DNA of 64,000 nt from Rhodanobacteraceae bacterium (GTDB lineage: Bacteria; Pseudomonadota; Gammaproteobacteria; Xanthomonadales; SZUA-5). The position numbers and the translations under genes were made by a program. The stretch spans positions 124,001-188,000 of the forward strand of contig JACKOW010000002.1 in the NCBI GenBank assembly GCA_024234055.1, in the 5' to 3' direction. The notes under the pieces are model-generated. The model was not told the origin of the DNA and ran no database searches. It saw only the letters and a program-made list of their open reading frames with translations. How positions within the stretch are numbered: position 1 is the stretch's first letter; every line of letters starts with the position of its first letter. This document shows, in pieces, positions 42,912 through 50,480 of the stretch.

Positions 42912-45575
42912 CTATGTCTGCCCCATCTTGTCGGCTGCATCGGGACTACCAGCGATGCCGGCACCTTTCAACACGGACATGATGCCTTTCCAGGCGCGGT
43001 CGATGAACGATTCGCGCGTGTCATCGATGACCTTGGCGTTGCCCCGCAGCACGTCACGCGCCAGCGTGTCGATCATCTTCTCTTCAGCGCGAACACCCCG
43101 TGCATTCAGGAACAGACAGCGGCCGGTGACCGGACTGAACCAGCAGAGTTTTCTGCGCACCTTTTCACCCTGCTGGTTCATGGTGAATTCGAACCAGGTG
43201 CCGAAGGGCAACTGACGGATCCGTTCGATCATCGCCTGTTCCTTCGGACCCACCGGCAGGCGCTCGGTCTTGTGCAGGCTCCGGAGTATCGAGGTACCGA
43301 CACCGGGCTCTGCACCGGCACTGGCACTGGCACCGGCAGCGGCAGTTGCAGTCGCAGCGGGAACGGATTCTCCACCCAGCCTCGGAGTCTTCCCGATCAG
43401 TTCGGTGATCGCGTGGGTGGCCGCGGCCTGGTCCTGCTCGCTCGCCGACTCAATCAGCGCGCTGATGTCCGACCAGACCTTGGCGACGGCCTCGCCATGA
43501 AAGCCGACGGCGGAGAGGCCATCCTCAAGGCAAGGCCGGAGGGCTTCCAGCCGGTCTTCCTGCTCCTCGGGACGCACGCCCTCGGCGAAGACCGCCAGCA
43601 AATCATCGACCAGGGAAAGGCGCTCGCGCGTCTTCGGGTTGTCGACGCCCAGCCTCAGCAGAGACAGCGCCAGCGCATCTGCCCAGGCGTTCTCGAGCAA
43701 GGTCTTCACCGCCTCGGGCGGCTTGGCGTCGAACAAGCGCTGCTGAACGGCCTCCTGCGCGGCCGCCCGGGCCAACTCCAGCTTCTCCTTGCCCTTGGCG
43801 GCCTCAACGTGCCGGCGCTCTGCGACCTCGGCCTTCTTCTGCAGGCTTCCGAGATGGCGGGAGAGATCATCGAACAGATGCGAGAACACGCCGACGTCGT
43901 CGTCGTACTCCCTGACTACACGGTCCACGACCAGTTGCATCTTTTCGACAACCGGACGGTCGGCCTCATCATCTTCGATCCAGTAGGACGAGGTCTCGGC
44001 AATCGAGTTCAGCAGCTGCCGCGCGGAATGATCGCGGCGCGTGAAGAAACTCTTGTCTCCCAGAGCCACCTTCATCAGTGGCACCTGCAGCTTGCTCAAC
44101 AAGCCATGGCTGGTGCTGTTGGGGCGATGCTCGGCCAACAAGTGATCGAAGAGCATGCCGACCAGATCGATGGTGTCTGAATCCTCCTCACGCAGTCTCG
44201 GCGCAGTACCTCCATTCAGCCCGCGCAGCTGACTCATGAGATCGCGCTTGATATGGCTGCTGGTCCGAGTGACCCAACGACCATCGACCATGACCGGCGC
44301 CGGCGCTTGGCTCTGCAGCACCGACAGCACCGACTGCACATCCTGGACCTCGGCCACAGGCCGCGCCTGGAGCGCAGCCGCCTCGGCCGCATTCGCGGGA
44401 CCGCGGCGACCCGCCAGCAGTTCGCGCAGGGTGTCAAAGAACTGGGCATCGGCCGCCGGACTGCTGGGCGCCTGGGCTGGTCTCGGGCTGGTTTGGCCCT
44501 TGGCATCCGCATCGATGATCTGCTGAAAAGCGCGGGCAGCCGGGCTGTCATAGCTCGCCGTCGCCGACAACGCGGGCTCGGCAAGGGCATGATCAGCACC
44601 TGCCACTGCGGCAGTGCCCATCCCGATGGCAGGCTCAGCCGGCGTGGCGTCGTCAGGAGCTTGACCCAAGGCACCGTCGACGGGGTCGAACTTCGCAGCG
44701 CTCGCAGGTGTGGAATGCCCGGACGCGGCGGGAGCATCACCCATCCTGGCGGCGCGCGCCGGTCCTTGCTCGACCGCTTCGGATTGCGCCGGCAACCGTG
44801 TTTCGGCGCTGGACTCAGCGGTGGCGACATGCTCGGGCGGCTGCACACGATGCGCAGGCGTCCGAGCTCCAAGATGAAGATTGGGAAAGACCCGATGTTC
44901 GACCAGAAAGCCATTGAGCGCGTTGTACAAGCCCACAGGGTCCCTGAAGATGGCCTTGTCGATTCTCCTGAACAGCGCAATTCGGTGAAGCACCGGAATT
45001 TCGAACTTGCGCGCACCTTCAGCAATCGCAGCGCAGATCTTGTTCGGCCCCAGTGCCATCGCATCCATATCCATCGGCGCCCTGCCAACGATGACGGCCA
45101 GCCGGTATGACAACGCCTGGAGCGCATTGCTGGCGCGAATCTCCGCTCTGGCGGCAATCTCCGAGAGCGCCAGTTGTTGTTCCAGTTCAGCCGTGTCCAC
45201 CAGGCTCAACTGGTCCTTGCCGACACCCCTCTTCTGGCTGGTCAGTGTGACTTCTTCAATCGATGGATCGACCAGACACAACAAGGTGCGTTGCACAGCG
45301 TCCCGACACGCCAGCGTGAAGGCACCGCGCTGCTTGCGCAATTCACGGTTGCTCTCCAGGAAGCGCTGCTGCTCGTTCGAGTTCATCACCCGTTCGGCCT
45401 GCGCAAACAGGTCGCGATCAAGATCATCGAGCGCCTTGCCCACGCCCTCCTCCAGCGTGGGCCAGGCAGTCTGGTACAGTCCTTCGAGCAGGCTGCGCAC
45501 ACGCGGCGGAATGTTCTTCTGCGTCAGTTTTGCGAAGGGCAGGAAATCTGCAGCAGGACTGGCGCTACGGCTCAT
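42912..45575 (-). CDS. DUF1631 family protein, paralogue 1
   Basis: 887 residues. N-terminal helical core (LLEGLYQTAWPTLEEGVGKA, ASNALQALSYRLAVIVG, PVLHRIALFRRIDKAIFRD), an Ala/Pro/Glu linker (about 235-385), a second helical block (DTIDLVGMLFDHLLAE, LNSIAETSSYWIEDDEADRP), and a C-terminal barrel-like domain (about 780-870: GTWFEFTMNQQG, KLCWFSPVTGRCLFLNARG). The family function is unknown. Near-identical architecture occurs at 60933. Operon with a PilZ gene. Confidence 0.85.
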   Translation of the reverse strand: MSRSASPAADFLPFAKLTQKNIPPRVRSLLEGLYQTAWPTLEEGVGKALDDLDRDLFAQAERVMNSNEQQRFLESNRELRKQRGAFTLACRDAVQRTLLCLVDPSIEEVTLTSQKRGVGKDQLSLVDTAELEQQLALSEIAARAEIRASNALQALSYRLAVIVGRAPMDMDAMALGPNKICAAIAEGARKFEIPVLHRIALFRRIDKAIFRDPVGLYNALNGFLVEHRVFPNLHLGARTPAHRVQPPEHVATAESSAETRLPAQSEAVEQGPARAARMGDAPAASGHSTPASAAKFDPVDGALGQAPDDATPAEPAIGMGTAAVAGADHALAEPALSATASYDSPAARAFQQIIDADAKGQTSPRPAQAPSSPAADAQFFDTLRELLAGRRGPANAAEAAALQARPVAEVQDVQSVLSVLQSQAPAPVMVDGRWVTRTSSHIKRDLMSQLRGLNGGTAPRLREEDSDTIDLVGMLFDHLLAEHRPNSTSHGLLSKLQVPLMKVALGDKSFFTRRDHSARQLLNSIAETSSYWIEDDEADRPVVEKMQLVVDRVVREYDDDVGVFSHLFDDLSRHLGSLQKKAEVAERRHVEAAKGKEKLELARAAAQEAVQQRLFDAKPPEAVKTLLENAWADALALSLLRLGVDNPKTRERLSLVDDLLAVFAEGVRPEEQEDRLEALRPCLEDGLSAVGFHGEAVAKVWSDISALIESASEQDQAAATHAITELIGKTPRLGGESVPAATATAAAGASASAGAEPGVGTSILRSLHKTERLPVGPKEQAMIERIRQLPFGTWFEFTMNQQGEKVRRKLCWFSPVTGRCLFLNARGVRAEEKMIDTLARDVLRGNAKVIDDTRESFIDRAWKGIMSVLKGAGIAGSPDAADKMGQT

Positions 45576-45778
45576 GTTTTCCGCTCAGAGTATTGGCGAA
45601 CTGCCTGATTGTACTGGGAGTTGACCCCGTCCGATCCATTCTGGCCGGCCTTGAACGCCAATTTTTGTTCGATACCGGCAAAAGTTGCGCTGAAATCAGC
45701 GGATATGGGCACTGACCGCTTGTCGGTCGGCCCCGCGGAATGCAAAATCAGGGCAGCGAATGCTTGGAGTACACCCGG

Positions 45779-46312
45779 ATGATTGATCCGGATGGCTATC
45801 GACCGAATGTGGGCATCGTCCTGATGCAGGAGTGCGGACGGGTCTTCTGGGCTCGTCGCGTGCGGCGGGATGGCTGGCAGTTTCCGCAAGGCGGCATGAA
45901 CAGTGACGAGACGCCCGAGGAGGCGATGCTGCGCGAGCTGACCGAGGAAACCGGGCTGTCGGAGCAGCACGTTGAGATTCTTGCAGCCACCCCAGGATGG
46001 TTGCGCTATCGCCTGCCACGCCATTGCGTGCGCAGCAATGTGCGCCCGGTGTGCATCGGACAGAAGCAGGTATGGTTCCTGCTGAAGCTGGTTGCCGACG
46101 ACAGCTGCGTGCGCCTGGACGGCACCGATCGGCCCGAGTTCGATCTCTGGCGCTGGGTGGATTTCTGGTATCCGCTGGATCACGTGGTGTCGTTCAAGCG
46201 TGGCGTCTATGAGCGTGCCCTGCGCCATCTGGCGCCGGCAGCGCGGCGCCTGATCGACATACCGCAGGCGCCGGCGGCTGAATCCGGCATCTTGGCCAGC
46301 GCGCGAGGCTAA
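45779..46312 (+). CDS. rppH: RNA pyrophosphohydrolase, Nudix family
   Basis: 177 residues from the ATG giving MIDPDGYRPNVGIVL, the usual RppH start. The Nudix box is GGMNSDETPEEAMLRELTEE followed by TGL. It removes pyrophosphate from the 5' end of mRNA and starts decay. A GGAG is 10 nt upstream; 13 extra codons are possible upstream but not typical. Divergent from the DUF1631 gene. Confidence 0.93.
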   Translation: MIDPDGYRPNVGIVLMQECGRVFWARRVRRDGWQFPQGGMNSDETPEEAMLRELTEETGLSEQHVEILAATPGWLRYRLPRHCVRSNVRPVCIGQKQVWFLLKLVADDSCVRLDGTDRPEFDLWRWVDFWYPLDHVVSFKRGVYERALRHLAPAARRLIDIPQAPAAESGILASARG

Positions 46313-46341
46313 TTGACAACCATTCGCATTAGCAATAAGCT
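46311..46341 (+). promoter_or_regulatory. Promoter with Fur-box-like sequence before bfd
   Basis: TTGACA (46313-46318), 17-base spacer, TAAGCT (46336-46341). The spacer holds ACCATTCGCATTAGCAATA, close to the CATTCGCATT half of Fur boxes. It overlaps the rppH stop. Predicted iron repression of bfd. Confidence 0.6.
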
Positions 46342-46372
46342 GACCGTGGACCACAGAGGAGTCCTCGGAGCG

Positions 46373-46591
46373 ATGTACGTCTGCATGTGCAATGGCGTTA
46401 CCGAGTCGGCCATTCGGCGAGCTGCAGCTGCCGGAATCCGCACGCTGGGAGAACTGGCTGCCAACACCGGCTGCACTGCCGGCTGCGGTTGCTGCCTGGA
46501 GACCGCAGAGGCGGTGCTGATGGAAGCTCTGCATACCGAGGGCCATCGCCGTCCGGGACTGCAGCTACTCGCGCCCCCTCTGTCTGCCTGA
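46373..46591 (+). CDS. bfd: Bacterioferritin-associated ferredoxin
   Basis: 72 residues. MYVCMCNGVTESAI (C4, C6) and TGCTAGCGCCLETAEA supply the [2Fe-2S] cysteines, with a few extra Cys. Bfd donates electrons to bacterioferritin to release iron. GGAG is 5 nt before the ATG. It is followed by bfr, the partner protein. Confidence 0.93.
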   Translation: MYVCMCNGVTESAIRRAAAAGIRTLGELAANTGCTAGCGCCLETAEAVLMEALHTEGHRRPGLQLLAPPLSA

Positions 46592-46748
46592 GCTTCCTAT
46601 CAAGTCTCTCCCCTTGCGCCCAAGGACTGATGAGGCTTGATCTCTCGCGACTGGCATGAGTCTGAATTCGACCGGGAGGTGCCAGCGTCGTCCCTGCTCG
46701 CTATGATCGGTCATCCGATCGCCCCGCGATCCATGCCCTGGAAACGAC

Positions 46749-47216
46749 ATGAAAGGCGACAGCAAGGTCATCGCATACCTGAACCAGATCCTCGCCAACG
46801 AGCTGACGGCGATCAACCAGTATTTCCTGCACTCGCGCATGTACCGCAATTGGGGCTACGCGTCCCTGGCGGAGCACGAGTACAAGGAATCCATCGATGA
46901 AATGAAACACGCCGATCAACTGATCGAGCGCATCCTGTTTCTGGACGGACTGCCCAATCTGCAGAAGCTCAACAAGCTGCTGATCGGGGAGACCCCCAAG
47001 GAAGTGATCAGCTGCGACCTCAAGCTCGAGGAGATCGCCATTCCGGATCTGCGCGACGCCATCGCCTACTGCGAGAGCGTGCGCGACTACGGTACGCGGG
47101 AACTGCTGGAAGCGATCCTGGTCAGCGAAGAAGAACACGTGGACTGGCTTGAGACCCAGCTCAGCCTGATCAACAGCCTCGGCGAAGCCCTGTACCTGCA
47201 GGACAAGATCAGCTGA
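46749..47216 (+). CDS. bfr: Bacterioferritin
   Basis: 155 residues, standard length. Ferroxidase ligands in NELTAINQYFLHSRMY, EYKESIDEMKHADQLIERIL and SEEEHVDWLETQL; Met52 in DEMKHA is the heme ligand position. It stores iron in a 24-mer shell. The 157 bases after bfd show no strong terminator, so co-transcription is possible. Confidence 0.94.
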   Translation: MKGDSKVIAYLNQILANELTAINQYFLHSRMYRNWGYASLAEHEYKESIDEMKHADQLIERILFLDGLPNLQKLNKLLIGETPKEVISCDLKLEEIAIPDLRDAIAYCESVRDYGTRELLEAILVSEEEHVDWLETQLSLINSLGEALYLQDKIS

Positions 47217-47265
47217 TTCCAGCTCGCTGAGCTGAACCCGCGCTGCCCTGCGAAATTGGCCAAAC

Positions 47266-47294
47266 TTGTTGTTTGGGCCGACTGGCCTTAGACT
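47266..47294 (+). promoter_or_regulatory. Predicted sigma70 promoter of rpsF operon
   Basis: TTGTTG, 17-base spacer, TAGACT. It leaves a 5' leader of about 120 bases that contains GTCACCatccaGGTGAC and CCGGtattCCGG hairpins before the ribosome site GAGAGGA. Confidence 0.5.
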
Positions 47295-47419
47295 CCGCGC
47301 CCCCGAGTTGCCTGTCAGCCCGGGGTACGAAGCGTTGCCATCGGCAGCGCCGCAGTCACCATCCAGGTGACAAACCTCGCTTCACCGGTATTCCGGGAAG
47401 CTTTTTCCGAGAGGACATC

Positions 47420-47833
47420 ATGCGTCATTACGAAGTGGTGTTTCTGGTCCACCCTGACCAGAGTGAACAGGTGCCAGCGATGATCGATCGCTACCGCACC
47501 ATGATCGAGACCGACGGCGGCAAGATCCACCGTCTGGAAGATTGGGGCCGCCGCCAGCTGGCCTACCCGATCGAGCGCCTGTTGAAGGCGCACTACATCA
47601 TGCTCAACATCGAGTGCTCCGCCGGTGCCCTGAAAGAATTGCAGGACGCATTCCGCTTCAACGATGCCGTGCTGCGCCATCTGATCATCCAGATGAAGGA
47701 AGCCGTGACCGAGATGTCCGCGATCATGAAGACCAAGGACGAGAAGCCGCGCCGTCGCGATGACGATTCCGGTGACTCCCCGGCCGCCAGCAGCACTGCT
47801 GACGACGAGTCCAGCGCTGAAGCCAGCGCCTGA
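47420..47833 (+). CDS. rpsF: 30S ribosomal protein S6
   Basis: 137 residues. MRHYEVVFLVHPDQSEQVP, GGKIHRLEDWGRRQLAYPIE, and a long acidic Ser/Ala/Asp tail (RRRDDDSGDSPAASSTADD). First gene of the S6-S18-L9 operon; AGGACATC precedes the ATG. The tail may be the target of RimK-type modification in relatives. Confidence 0.96.
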   Translation: MRHYEVVFLVHPDQSEQVPAMIDRYRTMIETDGGKIHRLEDWGRRQLAYPIERLLKAHYIMLNIECSAGALKELQDAFRFNDAVLRHLIIQMKEAVTEMSAIMKTKDEKPRRRDDDSGDSPAASSTADDESSAEASA

Positions 47834-47856
47834 TCGCCACATTTGAGGAATAGACC

Positions 47857-48081
47857 ATGTCGCGTTTCTTTCGCCGCAAGAAGTTCTGCAAGTTCACGGC
47901 CGAGGGCATTACCCAGATCGACTACAAGGATCTGAATACCCTGCGCCAGTACGTCACCGAGACCGGCAAGATCGTGCCGAGCCGAATCACCGGCACGCGC
48001 GCACGTTTCCAGCGCCAGCTCTCGACCGCCATCAAGCGCGCCCGCTTTCTCGCGCTGATTCCCTACACTGACAGTCACTGA
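47857..48081 (+). CDS. rpsR: 30S ribosomal protein S18
   Basis: 74 residues; RRKKFCKFTAEGITQIDYKD and GTRARFQRQLSTAIKRARFL are typical. It pairs with S6 on the small subunit. GAGGA upstream. 23 bases after rpsF. Confidence 0.97.
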   Translation: MSRFFRRKKFCKFTAEGITQIDYKDLNTLRQYVTETGKIVPSRITGTRARFQRQLSTAIKRARFLALIPYTDSH

Positions 48082-48092
48082 GGAGCCGATCC

Positions 48093-48542
48093 ATGGATGT
48101 GATCCTGCTTCAAAAGGTGAAGAACCTGGGCAACCTTGGTGACAAGGTTCGCGTCAAGGCCGGCTACAGCCGCAACTTCCTGATCCCTTACGGGAAGGCG
48201 GTTCCGGCCACGGCCACCAACCTGGCCGAGTTCGAGCAGCGTCGCGCCGAGTTCGAGGCCAAGGCGAATGAAATTCTCGCCGCAGCCCAGAGCCGCCAGA
48301 CCAAGCTCGAAGGCGCCACCGTCACCATCAAGGCCAATGCCAGCACCGAGGGCAAGCTTTACGGATCGGTGACGGCACGCGACATCGCCGAGGCCTTCAC
48401 CGCCATCGGCCTGCCGATGGAGAAGTCCGAAGTGATCATGGGCGAAGGCCCGATCCGCCGCGTCGGCGAATCCGAGGTGGAAGTGCATCTGCACGCAGAT
48501 GTGCACACCATGGTCAAGGTCGTCGTCCAGCCGGAAAGCTGA
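48093..48542 (+). CDS. rplI: 50S ribosomal protein L9
   Basis: 149 residues: MDVILLQKVKNLGNLGDKVR at the N-terminus, a connecting helix, and a C-terminal domain (KLYGSVTARDIAEAF, VGESEVEVHLHADVH). Last gene of the operon, with a terminator 21 bases after. Confidence 0.97.
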   Translation: MDVILLQKVKNLGNLGDKVRVKAGYSRNFLIPYGKAVPATATNLAEFEQRRAEFEAKANEILAAAQSRQTKLEGATVTIKANASTEGKLYGSVTARDIAEAFTAIGLPMEKSEVIMGEGPIRRVGESEVEVHLHADVHTMVKVVVQPES

Positions 48543-48562
48543 TCGGCACCAAGACAAGCACG

Positions 48563-48598
48563 AGCCCGCGATGCCGCAAGGTGTCGCGGGCTTTTTCT
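48563..48598 (+). terminator. Rho-independent terminator of the rpsF operon
   Basis: AGCCCGCGA ... TCGCGGGCT stem (48563-48571 / 48584-48592), 12-base loop, then TTTTCTT. Strong. Confidence 0.93.
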
Positions 48599-48610
48599 TG
48601 GGCGAGGCAC

Positions 48611-48694
48611 GGGGCACGGGGCACGGGGCACGGGGCACGGGGCACGGGGCACGGGGCACGGGGCACGGGGCACGGGGCACGGGGCACGGGGCAC
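48611..48694. repeat. Tandem repeat, 12 copies of GGGGCAC
   Basis: Twelve perfect heptamers right after the rplI terminator. The longest of the arrays in this window (2 copies at 9591, 3 at 28529, 6 at 52548). Likely prone to length change. Confidence 0.97.
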
Positions 48695-48698
48695 GGAA

Positions 48699-48932
48699 AA
48701 AGGCTACGGGCTTCGGGCTCTGGTAGGTCCAGACTTGTCTGGACGCTTCTGCAAACACGCACCGATATCCAAGGTGGTTGATGCGTCATTGCGAGGAGCG
48801 CAGCGACGAAGCAATCGAGGGTAGCGCCGCACGCCCCTGGATTGCTTCCCCCGGATCAAGTCCGGGGTCGCAATGACGCCGGTGGTTCATGGCCCGTGGG
48901 CAGTTTCAGGCCGAAACAGGTGGCTCGCGATG
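48699..48932 (-). repeat. Mosaic repeat: GTCCAGAC palindrome plus inverted copy of the dispersed repeat
   Basis: 48715-48760 holds TAGGTCCAGACTTGTCTGGA. From about 48778 the sequence runs as the reverse of the 10551 family: ATGCGTCATTGCGAGGAGCG, CTGGATTGCTTC, GGTTCATGGCCCGTGGGCAG and AGGCCGAAACAGGTGGCTCG. It holds no gene and ends about 70 bases before dnaB. Confidence 0.85.
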
Positions 48933-49001
48933 TCGCCGACACCGGCCTTTCTCGTGTGCGGTGTCCCCTTTCCACCTGCGACAGGCTGCTAGCATCAAGC
49001 C

Positions 49002-50375
49002 ATGACCGATCCTCGCTATCCCAATGCCCGCACTCCGCCTTATTCCCTCGATGCCGAGCAGGCGGTGCTCGGCGCGCTGATGCTGTCCGAAGAGGCTTAT
49101 TTCAAGATCTCCGACAAGGTCGTGGCCGACGATTTCTATCGGCAGGATCACCGCATCATCTTCACCGCCATCGCTGCGCTCAAGGAAAAGGGTCAGCCCT
49201 GCGACGCCGTGACCCTGGGCGAATGGCTGGAGAACAAGGAACAGGCCGAGGCGGCTGGCGGCATCGGCTATGTCATCGAGATCGCCAACAACACGCCAGG
49301 CGCGGCCAATATCGCCGCCTATGCCGAGATCGTGCGCGAGAAGTCGATCCTGCGGCAGCTGATGGAGGCCGGTACCCAGATCGTCGATGACATCCTGGTG
49401 CCCGAAGGTCGCAGCAGTGAAGAGCTGCTGCAGGGCGCCGAGAAGCTGGTCTTCGACATCGGCGAGCGCGGCAAGCGCGGCCGCGGCAGTTTCGTGCCGA
49501 TCTCCGAAGCCCTCAAGGAAGCCTATCGGGCCATCGAGTTCCGCTATTCGAACAAGGGCTCACTGAACGGCCTCGACACCGGATTTGTCGACCTCAATAC
49601 CTTGACCAACGGATTGCAGGGTGGCGATCTGGTCATCGTGGCCGCCAGGCCAGCGATGGGCAAGACCTCCTTCGCCATGAACATTGCCGAGCACGCGGCC
49701 ATCCAGAGCGGCCAGCCGGTGGCCATCTTCAGCCTGGAAATGCCGGTCGCCCAGCTGGCCCTGCGCATGATTTCCTCGCTCGGACGGGTCGATCAGAAAC
49801 GCCTGCGCAACGGCGATCTGGCCGACGAGGACTGGCCGCGCGTGACCAGCGCCATCACCCTGCTGACCCAGGCCAAGCTGTTCATCGATGACACCGGCGG
49901 ACTTTCGCCGTCGGAACTGCGCGCGCGCACCCGCCGACTCAAGCGCGAGCATGGGCTGGCGCTGATCGTGGTCGACTACCTGCAGTTGATGCAGGTGCCC
50001 GGCACCCGGGAAAACCGCACCAACGAGATCAGTGAAATCTCGCGCAACCTCAAGGCCATCGCCAAGGAGATGAATGTTCCGGTGATCGCGCTCAGCCAGC
50101 TCAACCGCTCACTGGAACAACGCCAGGACAAGCGTCCGATGATGGCTGACCTGCGCGAGTCGGGCGCCATCGAGCAGGACGCCGACATCATCTGCTTCAT
50201 CTATCGCGACGAGTACTACAACCCCGATTCGCCGAAGAAGGGCACCGCCGAGATCATCGTCGCCAAGCACCGAAATGGACCCACGGGCTCGATCGATCTG
50301 TGGTTCCGGGGTCAGTACACGCGCTTCGATTCCATCGCCCGCGAGGCCGGCAGTGTCTTCGACAGCTACGGCTGA
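49002..50375 (+). CDS. dnaB: Replicative DNA helicase DnaB
   Basis: 457 residues. N-terminal DnaG-contact domain (YSLDAEQAVLGALMLSEEAY), RecA-type core with the P-loop AARPAMGKTSFAMNIAEHAA, Walker B ALIVVDYLQLM and the SQLNRSLEQR segment. It unwinds DNA ahead of the replication fork. Its position behind rplI is the common one in proteobacteria. No intein. Confidence 0.97.
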   Translation: MTDPRYPNARTPPYSLDAEQAVLGALMLSEEAYFKISDKVVADDFYRQDHRIIFTAIAALKEKGQPCDAVTLGEWLENKEQAEAAGGIGYVIEIANNTPGAANIAAYAEIVREKSILRQLMEAGTQIVDDILVPEGRSSEELLQGAEKLVFDIGERGKRGRGSFVPISEALKEAYRAIEFRYSNKGSLNGLDTGFVDLNTLTNGLQGGDLVIVAARPAMGKTSFAMNIAEHAAIQSGQPVAIFSLEMPVAQLALRMISSLGRVDQKRLRNGDLADEDWPRVTSAITLLTQAKLFIDDTGGLSPSELRARTRRLKREHGLALIVVDYLQLMQVPGTRENRTNEISEISRNLKAIAKEMNVPVIALSQLNRSLEQRQDKRPMMADLRESGAIEQDADIICFIYRDEYYNPDSPKKGTAEIIVAKHRNGPTGSIDLWFRGQYTRFDSIAREAGSVFDSYG

Positions 50376-50480
50376 CATTCGCTTGACCAGGATCCGCCCG
50401 CAAACTGCCCCGCCCCGTCCTTTGCGTCTCACCGCACTTTGCGTTGAACTCCGGCGCCTGATCCTGTTGCAGGTCTGCCC

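Noticed and set aside
48581..48781. Periodic ORFs reading GTGHGARGTGHGAR
   Set aside because: Translation of the GGGGCAC heptamer array; no gene.
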